NCBI GenBank assembly: GCA_039822045.1
Contig: JBCBMY010000006.1
Coordinates: forward strand, 186,001 to 250,000
Direction: 5' to 3'
DNA from: HLUCCA09 sp039822045
GTDB taxonomy: Bacteria; Pseudomonadota; Alphaproteobacteria; Rhodobacterales; Rhodobacteraceae
Length of the DNA stretch: 64,000 nt
Shown here: positions 34,308 to 42,937 of the stretch, in pieces
Layout of the letters: each line of letters starts with the position of its first letter
How positions within the stretch are numbered: position 1 is the stretch's first letter
Translations under genes and position numbers: made by a program
The notes under the pieces: model-generated
Databases searched by the model: none
The model's input: the letters and a program-made list of their open reading frames with translations, nothing else
What the model was told of the DNA's origin: nothing

Positions 34308-35287
34308 GCGATACACCCCTCCTCGAGGCCCAAAACCTCACAAAGGTCTTCGGCGGGCAGGGCAGCCTCATCGGACGGACACTGGCCAATTTCGGGGTGG
34401 CCCCGCCGTCCCGAGGCGTCCGCGCGGTGGACGATGTCTGCTTCGCTGTCGCGCGGGGAGAGGTTTTGGGGGTCGTCGGCGAGTCCGGCTGTGGCAAGTC
34501 CACCCTCGGCAGGATGGTCGCGGGGTTGATGCAGCCGACATCGGGAACGATCCATCGCGACGGGCAGCGCAATCATGCGCGCGGCCTCGACCGCCAGATG
34601 ATCTTTCAGGACCCGTTCTCGTCTCTCAACCCGCGCATGCGCGTTTCGGATCTGATAGGGGAGGCCCCGCGGGTCCACCGGATCGTGTCGGCGGAGGACT
34701 TTCGCGGATATGTTGATGGCCTGATGGAGCGCTGCGGCATCGACCCGGTCTATCGCGACCGGTTCGCCCATCAGTTCTCGGGCGGCCAGCGCCAACGGAT
34801 CGGGATCGCGCGCGCACTGGCCGTGGAGCCGGAGCTTCTTGTATGTGACGAGGCGGTCTCCGCTCTCGACGTGTCGATCCAGGCGCAGGTGGTCAATCTT
34901 TTCATGGGGTTGAAGGACGAGCTCGGGCTGACCTACCTGTTTATCTCCCATGACCTCGGCATCGTGCGCCACGTGTCTGACCGCATCCTCGTGATGTATC
35001 TTGGTCGTGTGGTGGAGAGCGGGCCGGCCGACGCGCTGTTCGATGACCCGGCCCACCCCTATTCGCGGGCCCTAATCGATGGTGTGCCCCGGCTGGACCG
35101 GCGCCGCGTGGCCTATGAGCCGATCAAGGGAGATATCCCGTCGCCGCTCGACCCGCCGTCGGGCTGCCATTTCCACCCGCGCTGCCCGCTTGCGTCGGAC
35201 CGGTGCCGGCAAGAAGCGCCCGTGTTGCGCGAGATCTCACCCGGCCGCATGTCGGCCTGCCATCTACATGACGAGACCAGCCCCTGA
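34304..35287 (+). CDS. ABC transporter ATP-binding protein (DppF type)
   Basis: A 327-residue ATPase, partner of the preceding subunit. Walker A is GESGCGKSTLGRM, Q-loop MIFQDPFSSLNPRM, signature QFSGGQRQRIGIARAL, and Walker B LLVCDEAVSALDVS, where the common E-P is E-A as usual in this subgroup. The C-terminal part has PHPYSRALI-like HPYSRALIDGVP and the Cys-rich CHFHPRCPLASDRC. It starts at GTG 34304 inside the previous stop. With the preceding four genes it completes one importer. Confidence 0.92.
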   Translation: MSDTPLLEAQNLTKVFGGQGSLIGRTLANFGVAPPSRGVRAVDDVCFAVARGEVLGVVGESGCGKSTLGRMVAGLMQPTSGTIHRDGQRNHARGLDRQMIFQDPFSSLNPRMRVSDLIGEAPRVHRIVSAEDFRGYVDGLMERCGIDPVYRDRFAHQFSGGQRQRIGIARALAVEPELLVCDEAVSALDVSIQAQVVNLFMGLKDELGLTYLFISHDLGIVRHVSDRILVMYLGRVVESGPADALFDDPAHPYSRALIDGVPRLDRRRVAYEPIKGDIPSPLDPPSGCHFHPRCPLASDRCRQEAPVLREISPGRMSACHLHDETSP

Positions 35288-35300
35288 GAGGAGACATCCC

Positions 35301-36449
35301 GTGGCCAGCTACCAGGAGAGAATGACACGTTATCGCGCGTTGATCGCGGGGAAGGCCGATCTGGTGTTTGTGCCCATCGGGACGGATCTCGACTATCTCA
35401 CGGGGCTCCATCGCGACATCCCGAACTATGGGCGCAACCTGCATCCGGGCATGTGGCTGGAGGGCGCTTGGATCGCGCCTGACCGTGATCCGATCCTCAC
35501 CCTGCCGCGCATGACCGCGGAATTCGGTTCGGCCGGTGGCTTCGCGGGTACCGAGGTGCGCGTTCTCGGCGATTGGGACGATCCGGCCACGATGGTCTCT
35601 GGCATCCTCAAGGAGTTCGGGATCGGGGAGGGGGCGACGATCGCGACGAGCGATGATGCCGAGGCAGAGTCCCTCATTGAGTTGCAAAAGCTTGTCCCGG
35701 GCGCGCGGTTTGCCTCCGCGACCGAGATCCTGCGCGAGTTGCGCGTCGTCAAGGATGCTGACGAGATCGAGACCCTGCGGGAGGCCGGACGCATCACCGA
35801 GACAGCGTTCACGGAAGTCGTCAAACAGCTCAAGGTCGGCATGACCGAGATCGATGTGGTCGCCGAGGTCGACTACCAGATGAAGAAGCAGGGCTCGCTT
35901 GGGCCATCCTTCACGACCTCGCTCTATAACACCGGGCCGAAGATCCAGATGATGTTTGGCCAGCGCCTGTCGTCCTGGCCACGGGTGCTGGAGCCGCCGG
36001 TTTCGGTGCTCTTCGACTTTGGCGCGGTGCATGACGGGATGTGCTATGACTTCGGCCGGACCGTCAGCTTTGGCGCGCCGAGCGAAGAGCAGGTGCGGGT
36101 GCATCGCCTCATCATGGAGAGCCAGCGCGCGGGGATCGAGGCGCTGAAGGCCGATCAGATCACCTGCGAAGCCGTCGACAAGGTGGCGCGCGATGTTTTG
36201 GTCGATGCAGGCTATGGCGATAAGTTCCGCCACCGGCTGGGCCATGCCATCGGCTGGGACGTGCACGAGCCGCCGTTCCTGACGGCGGGTGATGAGACGG
36301 TCGTGCGTGAGGGCATGATCTTCACCATCGAACCCTCGATCTTCCAGGACGGCGACTTCAGCGCGCGGGTCGAGGATTGTATTGTGGCCCGGCCGGGCGG
36401 GGGCGAGGCCCTTACGACCGGCTTCCAGGACCTGATCGTCATCGAATAA
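35301..36449 (+). CDS. M24-family metallopeptidase (Xaa-Pro dipeptidase-like)
   Basis: A 382-residue protein with an N-terminal creatinase-like domain (residues 1-150) and a pita-bread catalytic domain. The five metal ligands are present: the two Asp in LFDFGAVHDGMCYDFGRT, His in GHAIGWDVHEPP, Glu in FTIEPSIF and Glu in RVEDCIV. This favours an active metallopeptidase (aminopeptidase P or prolidase type) over creatinase, which lacks metal ligands. It reads from GTG 35301, 13 bases after the ABC operon and with a GAGAGGAG site. It may cleave peptides brought in by the transporter. Confidence 0.87.
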   Translation: MASYQERMTRYRALIAGKADLVFVPIGTDLDYLTGLHRDIPNYGRNLHPGMWLEGAWIAPDRDPILTLPRMTAEFGSAGGFAGTEVRVLGDWDDPATMVSGILKEFGIGEGATIATSDDAEAESLIELQKLVPGARFASATEILRELRVVKDADEIETLREAGRITETAFTEVVKQLKVGMTEIDVVAEVDYQMKKQGSLGPSFTTSLYNTGPKIQMMFGQRLSSWPRVLEPPVSVLFDFGAVHDGMCYDFGRTVSFGAPSEEQVRVHRLIMESQRAGIEALKADQITCEAVDKVARDVLVDAGYGDKFRHRLGHAIGWDVHEPPFLTAGDETVVREGMIFTIEPSIFQDGDFSARVEDCIVARPGGGEALTTGFQDLIVIE

Positions 36450-36473
36450 TCGGCTCTAGGGCGGAGTATCCCC

Positions 36474-37592
36474 ATGTCAGACGACCAGCAGGCGCTTCCG
36501 CCGCTCTTCACGCCCCAGCGCATCCGGGGCGTGACCTTTCCCAACCGGGTCATCGTCGCGCCGATGTGCCAGTACCAGGCGGTGGAGGGTGTGCCGAACG
36601 ATTGGCACGTCGCCCATCACGGGCGCTATGCCTCGTCCGGGGTCGGAGGGGCGATTGCCGAGGCCACGGGTGTGCTGGCCGAAGGGCGGATCAGCCCGGG
36701 CTGCACCGGCATTTACAATGACGCGCAGATCGAGGGGTGGAAGCGGGTCACGACGCTCTACCGCAGCCAGGGCATCCCCATCTTCCTCCAGATCGGCCAT
36801 GCGGGGCCGAAGGCCTCCACCAAGCGCCCGTGGGACGGCGCGGGCCCGCTCGATGCCGGCTCATCCGAGCCACCCTGGCAGACCGTTGCGCCCTCGGCGA
36901 TCCCCGCGCGGGAGGACTGGCACGTGCCCCGCGCGTTGGACCTCGACGAGATGCCCGGGATCGTGGCGGCCTTTGCCGAGGGCGCGCGGCGGGCCCTTGC
37001 GGCAGGGTTTGACGGGGTAGAGATCCACGGCGCCCATGGCTACCTCCTGCACAGCTTCATGTCGCCCGTCTCGAACCAGCGCGACGACGCCTATGGAGGT
37101 GACCTTGCCGGGCGGATGCGCCTGCCGATTGAGGTCGCGCGTGCTGTGCGGGACGCAGTGCCTACGGACATGCCCGTTCTCTATCGCGCGTCCTGCGTGG
37201 ACGGGCCGGGGGGCCTGCTCACGCTCGACGACACCGTGGCGCTGTCTGGCGAACTGAAGGCGGCGGGCGTGGACCTGATCGACTGTTCCGGCGGCGGCAT
37301 TCCAACCGGCCAGCGCCTTGCCGCGCAGAAGCCCGAGCCCGGGTTCCAGGTGCCCTATGCCGACCGGATCCGCCGCGAGACCGGGCTTTCCACCATGGCG
37401 GTCGGCATGATCACGGATCCCAAGCACGCCAATCAGATCATAGCGGACGGGAGGGCGGACTTCGTCGCCATGGCGCGGCAGTTTCTGCGCGAGCCCAATT
37501 GGGTCTACCGCGCCGCCGGTGAGCTCGGCATTGCCGACCCCGCCTCGGTCTTGCCAAAGCTCTACGCGTTCTACTTGCGGATCGCGGCATAG
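36474..37592 (+). CDS. NADH:flavin oxidoreductase, Old Yellow Enzyme family (YqjM class)
   Basis: A 372-residue TIM-barrel FMN enzyme. It has RVIVAPMCQYQAVEG (the Cys of the YqjM class), FLQIGHAGPK, IHGAHGYLLHSFMSPVSNQR with the two active-site His (H-x-x-H) and DDAYGG, and DCSGGG and TMAVGMI in the C-terminal half. OYE enzymes reduce activated C=C bonds; some related proteins act in the demethylation or ring-opening of N-compounds. The substrate is unknown. A second member (55483) in the island is a clear paralogue. Confidence 0.9.
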   Translation: MSDDQQALPPLFTPQRIRGVTFPNRVIVAPMCQYQAVEGVPNDWHVAHHGRYASSGVGGAIAEATGVLAEGRISPGCTGIYNDAQIEGWKRVTTLYRSQGIPIFLQIGHAGPKASTKRPWDGAGPLDAGSSEPPWQTVAPSAIPAREDWHVPRALDLDEMPGIVAAFAEGARRALAAGFDGVEIHGAHGYLLHSFMSPVSNQRDDAYGGDLAGRMRLPIEVARAVRDAVPTDMPVLYRASCVDGPGGLLTLDDTVALSGELKAAGVDLIDCSGGGIPTGQRLAAQKPEPGFQVPYADRIRRETGLSTMAVGMITDPKHANQIIADGRADFVAMARQFLREPNWVYRAAGELGIADPASVLPKLYAFYLRIAA

Positions 37593-37610
37593 GTTCGGAG
37601 GGTCAAGATC

Positions 37611-38102
37611 TTGGACGATCTGGCCCGCCTGGTCGCGCATCGACAGATAACAGACGTGCTGGTGGATTACTGCCGCCATCTCGATGCGATGGACCTAGAA
37701 GGCCTGGCTGCGCTCTTCACGGCGGAGTGCTGGGTCTCCTACGGGCCCGACCCGCGATTGGAGGCCCGTGGCAGGGGCGCGCTGGAGGCATCGCTCGCGC
37801 GGATGTGGCGCTGGCGCCGGACGGCCCACCACCTGAGCACTATCAGGATCTGGATCGAGAGGGGAGACAGCGCGCAGGCGGAGAGTGCCGTCTGGGCCTG
37901 GCACGAGGCGCAAGATGGCACAGCCGCGGACGTCTACGGCCTCTACCATGACAAGCTTGTGCACGACGGCGGCAGGTGGCTGATCAGCGAACGTCGCATG
38001 GAGATGAGAGGGGCAGGTGGCGCGTTCCGGTTGCCAGTCCCGCCCGCTTACCGGGCACCTCCACCTCCAGGATGGCGCGCGCCTGAGGGGTTGGACGACT
38101 AG
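37611..38102 (+). CDS. SnoaL-like protein, paralogue of the 29031 gene
   Basis: A 163-residue protein of the SnoaL_4/NTF2 fold: RQITDVLVDYCRHLDAMDLE, FTAECWVSYGPDPR, AHHLSTIRIWIE and AVWAWHEAQDGTAADVYGLY. The TTG at 37611 follows a GGAGGG site by nine bases; no in-frame ATG gives the conserved N-terminal helix, so TTG is chosen. It ends the plus-strand operon (binding protein, permeases, ATPases, peptidase, OYE) and is followed by a set of hairpins. The shared pattern with the gene at 29031 suggests a common duplication. Function unknown. Confidence 0.72.
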   Translation: MDDLARLVAHRQITDVLVDYCRHLDAMDLEGLAALFTAECWVSYGPDPRLEARGRGALEASLARMWRWRRTAHHLSTIRIWIERGDSAQAESAVWAWHEAQDGTAADVYGLYHDKLVHDGGRWLISERRMEMRGAGGAFRLPVPPAYRAPPPPGWRAPEGLDD

Positions 38103-38119
38103 ATCACCGTTCGGACAAT

Positions 38120-38140
38120 CTGCGGCAAAGCCGCAGTTAA
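38120..38140 (+). terminator. Short hairpin after the SnoaL gene
   Basis: CTGCGGC (38120-38126) and GCCGCAG (38130-38136) flank AAA and precede TTAA. It is terminator-like, with a poor T-tract, 18 bases after the stop of the plus-strand operon. Confidence 0.45.
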
Positions 38141-38147
38141 ACTCTGA

Positions 38148-38197
38148 GCCGGTCCGCGGGGTGGCGCAATCGCGCCGCCCCGGGGGGGCGGACCGGC
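38148..38197. repeat. Large nested inverted repeat in the convergent gap
   Basis: GCCGGTCCGC (38148-38157) pairs perfectly with GCGGACCGGC (38188-38197). Inside it GGGGTGGCGC (38158-38167) pairs with GCGCCGCCCC (38172-38181) around a four-base loop, with one T-G pair. Only a six-G bulge (38182-38187) interrupts a 20-bp stem. Confidence 0.8.
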
Positions 38198-38200
38198 GCG

Positions 38201-38221
38201 GCCTGACGGTTGCCGTCAGGC
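38201..38221. repeat. 9-bp perfect hairpin
   Basis: GCCTGACGG (38201-38209) and CCGTCAGGC (38213-38221) surround TTG. It directly follows the larger inverted repeat and is the third of four hairpins in the gap. Confidence 0.8.
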
Positions 38222-38267
38222 GGGTGTTCTGTTCTTCGCGGTGTCATGCTGGTGGTCTGGATGTCGG

Positions 38268-38301
38268 ACTATGGGCGGCACACTGCGCCGCCCATAGTTT
38301 T
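38268..38301 (+). terminator. 12-bp hairpin with T-run, near the dctP end
   Basis: ACTATGGGCGGC (38268-38279) pairs perfectly with GCCGCCCATAGT (38287-38298), and the plus strand continues with TTTT. It can stop plus-strand transcription; for the minus-strand dctP operon, which ends at 38320, it gives a hairpin without a T-run. Confidence 0.7.
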
Positions 38302-38319
38302 ACTTGGCCAAGGGCCTGA

Positions 38320-39309
38320 TCAGTTGGCCATGAAGGCGTCGAAGCGGTCCTTGAACTCGGTCGCTTCGGGCTGATCGGTCAGGATCACGTCCCAGCTTTT
38401 GCGCGCGGCTTCCATGAACGGGGCGAGGTCGGGCTCGATGATCTCGACGCCCGACTCGCGGGCCGTCTCAAGGCCGGCATCGGCCAGCCCGTCATGCGCC
38501 TCGATGCCCACCGCGATGGCTTCCTCTGCGGCCGTCTGAATCAGCTCCTGCACATCCGCTGGCAGGCCATCCCAGAACGACTTCGCCAGCACCAAGACGG
38601 TGGTCGACTGGTGCGCTTTGGTCATCGTGTAGCTGTTGACCGTCTCGTAGAAGCCATCGGCCACGATCGCGTCGGGTGAGATCTCCAGCGCGTCGACGAC
38701 GTTGTTCTGGATCGCCATGAACAGCTCGCCATAGGACATCGGCGTCGGCTGCGTGCCCATCGCCTTGTAGGCCTCGACGAAACCGGGGGTCGGCAGCACT
38801 CTGATCTTGAGGCCTTCCATGTCAGCGATCGACTCCACGCGCGCCGGTTCCTTGGACGCCACTGAGCGCTCGTAGATCGAGCCGAAGCCCACGCCATACA
38901 TCCCGAATTCATCGAGGAGATCGAGCATCTCGCGGCCCATATCGCTCTGCAGCACCTCATAGGCCTGCGCCTTATCCTCGAAGAGGTAGGGCAGCGACAG
39001 CACGCGATAGGCGGGCACAACCGTCTCCAGTGTCGAGCCGCCGACCATGCCGCCAGTCAGAATGCCCGTGCGCATCGACTGAATCGCGCGGCCCTCGTTG
39101 CCGGCCTGGCCGCAGCACTGGATCTCGACGGCAATGTCGCCGCCGGAACGCTCTTCCACGAGCGATTTGAACTCTGTCAGGATGACTTGATAGGGGCTCG
39201 TGTCGCTGAGAACGTGCGCCAGGGTCATCTCATATGTCTGAGCCTGCGACGCGCCGGCCGACAAGCCGACGGCCGTGGCCGCGCCGACGAACATGTGCTT
39301 GAGTTTCAT
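38320..39309 (-). CDS. dctP: TRAP transporter substrate-binding protein (DctP)
   Basis: A 329-residue periplasmic protein of the DctP family. The signal peptide ends near SAGASQA-Q. Family features are YEMTLAHVLSDTSPYQVIL, LPYLFEDKAQAYEVL, GFGSIYERSVASKEP, the conserved Arg region MEGLKIRVLPTPGFVEAYKA, and YGELFMAIQNNVVDALE. TRAP binding proteins usually take organic acids, via an Arg-carboxylate contact. The longer frame from 39459 contains the gap before dctM and is rejected; ATG 39309 gives a normal signal peptide. It is last in the dctQ-dctM-dctP operon. Confidence 0.9.
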   Translation of the reverse strand: MKLKHMFVGAATAVGLSAGASQAQTYEMTLAHVLSDTSPYQVILTEFKSLVEERSGGDIAVEIQCCGQAGNEGRAIQSMRTGILTGGMVGGSTLETVVPAYRVLSLPYLFEDKAQAYEVLQSDMGREMLDLLDEFGMYGVGFGSIYERSVASKEPARVESIADMEGLKIRVLPTPGFVEAYKAMGTQPTPMSYGELFMAIQNNVVDALEISPDAIVADGFYETVNSYTMTKAHQSTTVLVLAKSFWDGLPADVQELIQTAAEEAIAVGIEAHDGLADAGLETARESGVEIIEPDLAPFMEAARKSWDVILTDQPEATEFKDRFDAFMAN

Positions 39310-39332
39310 ACGTTGGTCTCCCCGTTTTCGAT

Positions 39333-40604
39333 TTATCGGAGCAGGGCCAGCGAGATGCTTGGCACATAGGTGATGATCAGCAGGTTCGCGATCAGCACCG
39401 CGAGAAACACCGAGAGCGGGCGCATCAGTTGCTCCATACTGATGCGCGCTATGCCGCACGCGATGAACAGGTTGACGCCGACAGGGGGCGTCACCATTCC
39501 AACGGCCAGGTTGACGATCATGATCAGGCCGAAATGTACCGGGTCGATGCCGTAGCTGACAGCGATGGGCGACAGGATCGGCCCGAGGATCACGATGGCC
39601 GCGAAGGTCTCCATGAACATGCCCACGATCAGCAGGAACAGGTTCACGAGAAGCAGGAAATAGATCGGGTTTTCGGTGATCGTGGTCAGGAGTTGCCCCA
39701 GCTGCTGCGGAGCGCGCAACAGGTGCAGCGCGAAGCCGAACATGGCCGCGAAGGCCACGATGATCATCACGACCGAGGACGTGACGGCCGCGCTTGCGAA
39801 GATGCGGGGCAGGTCCCGAAGCGTCAGCTCGCCATAGACGACCACGCCGAGGAAGAGCGCATAGGCGACTGCGACCACGGCGGCCTCGGTTGCGGTGAAG
39901 ATCCCGCCGAAGATGCCGCCCAGGATGATGACCGGCATGAAGAGCGAGAGCGACGCCCGCCAGAAACTTCGCCCAACGTCGCGGAGCCAGGTTCCCGCCT
40001 GGAACGGCTGGCGCTCGCCATAGCCCATGATCCAGGCGATCAGGATGGCCGTGGTCATCAGCGAGGCCCCGATCAGGAGGCCCGGTAGGAAGCCCGCGAT
40101 GAAGAGATCGGTGATCGAGACCCCGGTAATGACCCCATAGATCACCATGGCGACGGAGGGCGGGATGATCACGCCGAGCTCCCCCGAAGACGCGGTCGTC
40201 GCGGCGCTAAAGGGTCGCGGATACTTCTGCTTCTCCATCTCCGGGATCAGCATCGAGCCGATGGCCGCGGCTGTGGCGGCCGAAGAGCCCGAAATCGTGG
40301 CGAAGAGCATCGAGGTCATGACCACGGCGGCGGCCAATCCGCCCCGCACCCAGCTCACCAGCGACTTGGCGAAGTCCACCAGACGCCCCGCAATCCCGCC
40401 ATGCTGCATTAGGCGCCCGGCTAGGACGTAGAGAGGCAAGGCCATCAGCGCAAAGCTGTCGAGGGACTCGAACACCACCTGCGGGATCGCAATAAAGGGG
40501 ATGTTCCTCTCGATCAGCGTGGGGATCGACGCCAGTCCGAGGGCCATTGCAATGGGCACACTGGCAGCAAAGAGCAGGATGAGAACGACGACGAGGAGGA
40601 TCAT
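39333..40604 (-). CDS. dctM: TRAP transporter large permease (DctM)
   Basis: A 423-residue protein with 12 or so membrane segments. The start MILLVVVLILLFAASVPIAM, ALPLYVLAGRLMQHGGIAGRL, TISGSSAATAAAIGSMLIPE and the family block LGVIIPPSVAMVIYGVITG are characteristic of DctM. It is the cation-coupled translocation subunit. It begins one base after the dctQ stop and is followed by dctP after 23 bases. Confidence 0.93.
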   Translation of the reverse strand: MILLVVVLILLFAASVPIAMALGLASIPTLIERNIPFIAIPQVVFESLDSFALMALPLYVLAGRLMQHGGIAGRLVDFAKSLVSWVRGGLAAAVVMTSMLFATISGSSAATAAAIGSMLIPEMEKQKYPRPFSAATTASSGELGVIIPPSVAMVIYGVITGVSITDLFIAGFLPGLLIGASLMTTAILIAWIMGYGERQPFQAGTWLRDVGRSFWRASLSLFMPVIILGGIFGGIFTATEAAVVAVAYALFLGVVVYGELTLRDLPRIFASAAVTSSVVMIIVAFAAMFGFALHLLRAPQQLGQLLTTITENPIYFLLLVNLFLLIVGMFMETFAAIVILGPILSPIAVSYGIDPVHFGLIMIVNLAVGMVTPPVGVNLFIACGIARISMEQLMRPLSVFLAVLIANLLIITYVPSISLALLR

Positions 40605-40605
40605 C

Positions 40606-41133
40606 CTAGTCCTCTGGCGCGAAGTCCGAGGCGTATCGGATGTCGCGGCCCTCGACGATGGTCTCGGCGATGAGCGCTAGGGAGTTGAGGATCATCAGGA
40701 CCATGCCCACCGGCATCGCCAAATAGACCCAATCCTTTGTGACCCCCAGAACGGGGCTTCTTTCTGTGCGGCCTAACTCGAGGAACTCGACCCCAACTGC
40801 GAACAAAAGTCCGAAAAAAGCCATGCAAAGGATCATCACGGCATAGCGCAGCGGAATGCCCGCGCGGGGCGGCAGCTTTCGGACGCCGAACTCGAGCGCG
40901 ATCATCCGTGCATGCCGGACGCCAACGGCAGCGCCAAGGAAGACCATCCAGATCAGCGTGTATCGTGCGAGCTCTTCCGTCCAAGGCGCGGAGATGTTGA
41001 TGCCCAGTGCGGTAAGGACAAATCGAACGAGAACCTGGGTAAAAACCGCTGCGGCGACGATCGCCAGCAGCGCCGCTACGATGGCCGTCACCACCGCGTT
41101 CACTCCATCCATGACGCGCACGAAGAGCCGCAA
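40606..41133 (-). CDS. dctQ: TRAP transporter small permease (DctQ)
   Basis: A 175-residue membrane protein with four hydrophobic segments. The block APWTEELARYTLIWMVFLGA is the DctQ signature, followed by VGVRHARMIALEF. It is the first gene of the TRAP operon and has a composite operator 83 bases upstream (41217-41250). The residues before ATG 41133 are in another frame of the upstream gap and give no better start. Confidence 0.9.
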   Translation of the reverse strand: MRLFVRVMDGVNAVVTAIVAALLAIVAAAVFTQVLVRFVLTALGINISAPWTEELARYTLIWMVFLGAAVGVRHARMIALEFGVRKLPPRAGIPLRYAVMILCMAFFGLLFAVGVEFLELGRTERSPVLGVTKDWVYLAMPVGMVLMILNSLALIAETIVEGRDIRYASDFAPED

Positions 41134-41216
41134 AGGCGACCTCCCAACCCTGGTGGTGGCGCCCGCCTCTCGCGTCGGATCGCCGCATATTTGCTGAGGT
41201 TACCGCCTCAGGATAT

Positions 41217-41250
41217 GTGCGCAAGACAAATTGATGTTCGCGATACGAAC
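41217..41250 (-). promoter_or_regulatory. Composite IclR-type operator upstream of the TRAP operon
   Basis: Read on the minus strand: GTTCG-TATCG-CGAAC, ATCA, then ATTTG-TCTTG-CGCAC. The core palindrome extends to TGTTCG-N5-CGAACA (41235-41251), the best in the window. It lies between the stop of the deacetylase gene and dctQ. Confidence 0.65.
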
Positions 41251-41262
41251 AAATCCGATCCG

Positions 41263-42150
41263 CTAACCGTGCAGGCGAACCCAATTTGCGAGCTCGGCAT
41301 GCGTGGGCAGCCAGACCGGCCCGCGGGCCTTAGCGTGTTCGATGAGCGCATCGAGGATCCAGATCCGCGAGCGGTAGCCAATGACGAACGGATGGAAGAC
41401 GAGTTGGCACACACCGCCCTCATCAAACGCCATGTCGAACTCGCGGATGAAGATGTCGAACACATCCTTGGGCGGGGTCCAGGGGCGCGTCGCTGGTTCG
41501 CGGTTGAACAGGAGATAGACCGCATCGTCGCGCACCCAGTCGACCGGGATCTCGACTAGGCCTGTGGGTTGGCCATCGCTGAGCAGTTCGTAGCAGCTAT
41601 CGTCGGCCATCAGGCTGCTGTCGTAGGAGAAGCCGGCCTCTGCGACGAGTTCGATGGTGTTGGGGCTGAGATCCCAGTTGGCTGCACGATGACCCACAGG
41701 CGTGTGCCCGCACATGTCGGCCAGCGCATCCCGTGACCGCAGCAGAAGATCGCGCTCCGTCGCCCGGTCGAGGCGAGTCGTGTTCTCGTGGATCCAGCCA
41801 TGGACCCCGATTTCGTGGCCGGCCTTGGCGATCTCACTCACATGGGCGGGATCGATCAGGCCAGACACGGCCGGGACGAAGAAGCTCGCCTTCGCGGCAT
41901 GCCGGTCCAACACATTCATGATGCGCGAAACGCCACGGCGCCGCCCGAACTCGCCCCAGGCCAGGCGCCCGATGGCTGCGCGTCCAGCGCCCAGCTCAAA
42001 GGTTTCGTGGTCGCAGTCAAACGACAGCGCAAGAGCGCAGCGTGCGCCGCCGGGCCATTCCTTGGGGGTGAGCGCGCGCCCGGCGCGGACCCGGTTGACG
42101 AGCCCCCGCCACTCGGCTTCCTCGGTTTCCCAGGGGCGATCCGGGTTCAT
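41263..42150 (-). CDS. Polysaccharide deacetylase-family (NodB-like) hydrolase
   Basis: A 295-residue carbohydrate-esterase-4-type protein. NodB motifs are LSFDCDHETFE (catalytic Asp pair) and HEIGVHGWIHENTTRL (metal His pair), then GHRAANWDLSPNT and PVDWVRDD. Proteins of this branch also include PuuE-type allantoinases and amidohydrolases acting on small cyclic amides, so the reaction is uncertain. ATG 42150 overlaps the stop of a 31-codon ORF as ATGA. A longer frame from 42201 overlaps that ORF and is rejected. It is the last gene of the large minus-strand operon. Confidence 0.82.
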   Translation of the reverse strand: MNPDRPWETEEAEWRGLVNRVRAGRALTPKEWPGGARCALALSFDCDHETFELGAGRAAIGRLAWGEFGRRRGVSRIMNVLDRHAAKASFFVPAVSGLIDPAHVSEIAKAGHEIGVHGWIHENTTRLDRATERDLLLRSRDALADMCGHTPVGHRAANWDLSPNTIELVAEAGFSYDSSLMADDSCYELLSDGQPTGLVEIPVDWVRDDAVYLLFNREPATRPWTPPKDVFDIFIREFDMAFDEGGVCQLVFHPFVIGYRSRIWILDALIEHAKARGPVWLPTHAELANWVRLHG

Positions 42151-42242
42151 CCCACGACCGTCTTGACCGCTTGGGCGACGTGGCACTGCGCGCGACCCCA
42201 CGCTGCGAGCTCGTCGTTGAGGCGGTCGGTGTCGAGGCTCAT
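42147..42242 (-). CDS. 31-residue coupled ORF between an SDR and the deacetylase
   Basis: Reading on the minus strand from ATG 42242 gives a 31-residue polypeptide starting MSLDTDRLNDELAAW, with one Cys-His pair and no membrane segment. Its start overlaps the SDR stop as ATGA (42239-42242), and its stop overlaps the deacetylase start as ATGA (42147-42150). Coupling at both ends on one mRNA suggests that it is translated. I do not recognise the sequence. It may be a small partner of the deacetylase or a leftover gene part. Confidence 0.55.
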   Translation of the reverse strand: MSLDTDRLNDELAAWGRAQCHVAQAVKTVVG

Positions 42243-42937
42243 ATCAGCGTCTCCAGGCGCGTGTTGGCGATCATCTCCGGCACACTCGCTTGGTTGGGCA
42301 GGGTCAGGATGAACGCGACCATCGAAGCAACGGTCTCCGGCGGCAGACGCTCGGCCTTGGGCGTCACGCCGGGGATCTGGGCGATCATGTCGGTGTCGGT
42401 GGCACCGGGGCAGATGGCCGTCGCGCGTACGCCGTCGTCATAGCCCGCGAACCGCGCCGCCTGGGTCAGGGCCAGGAGCGCGTGCTTAGACATTGTGTAC
42501 CCGACCGACACGCCCGCGCGATATCGCTTGGCATCGGTCGAGGCCATGTTGATGATGCGGCCCGCGCCTGTGGCCTTGAGGTGAGGGAGGGCTTCGCGGA
42601 TCAGGCGGAAGGGGGCCTTTACGTTGACGGCCCAAAGATCGTCGAGGTCCTCCTCGGTGCCGCCCTCAAACCCGACCTGGCGAAGGATTCCCGCATTGTT
42701 GATCAGGGCGTCGAGCCGGCCGAAATGGTCGACCGTGCGCGCAACCCATTCCGCGGCCGTCTCCGGTTCCATCGCGTCGAAGGGGAACGCGGCGAACCGC
42801 TCGGGCGGGGCGTCAAAGGCAGCGGCCTGGTCGAGCGAGCGAACGCCGATTGACACCGCCCAGCCCTGGTCGAGCAACGTTCGGGTGATAACAGCGCCGA
42901 GGCCTCGTCCGCCGCCTGACACCATCGCGACTCTCAT
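42239..42937 (-). CDS. Short-chain dehydrogenase/reductase
   Basis: A 232-residue SDR with SGGGRGLGAVITRTL (nucleotide motif), NNAGILRQ, and GRIINMASTDA. The catalytic part YTMSKHALL has the normal Y-x-x-x-K, and the C-terminal part CPGATDTDMI fits. Class and cofactor cannot be set by eye. Its start (42937) overlaps the stop of the preceding SDR by one base, so these two are coupled. Confidence 0.88.
   Translation of the reverse strand: MRVAMVSGGGRGLGAVITRTLLDQGWAVSIGVRSLDQAAAFDAPPERFAAFPFDAMEPETAAEWVARTVDHFGRLDALINNAGILRQVGFEGGTEEDLDDLWAVNVKAPFRLIREALPHLKATGAGRIINMASTDAKRYRAGVSVGYTMSKHALLALTQAARFAGYDDGVRATAICPGATDTDMIAQIPGVTPKAERLPPETVASMVAFILTLPNQASVPEMIANTRLETLI

Noticed and set aside
35301..36449. 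Creatinase for the M24 protein
   Set aside because: All five metal ligands of M24 peptidases are visible, whereas creatinase lacks the metal site; no creatininase gene is nearby.
38148..38221. CRISPR or transposon end
   Set aside because: The stems are single nested inverted repeats without direct-repeat spacing, and no transposase or cas gene is near.
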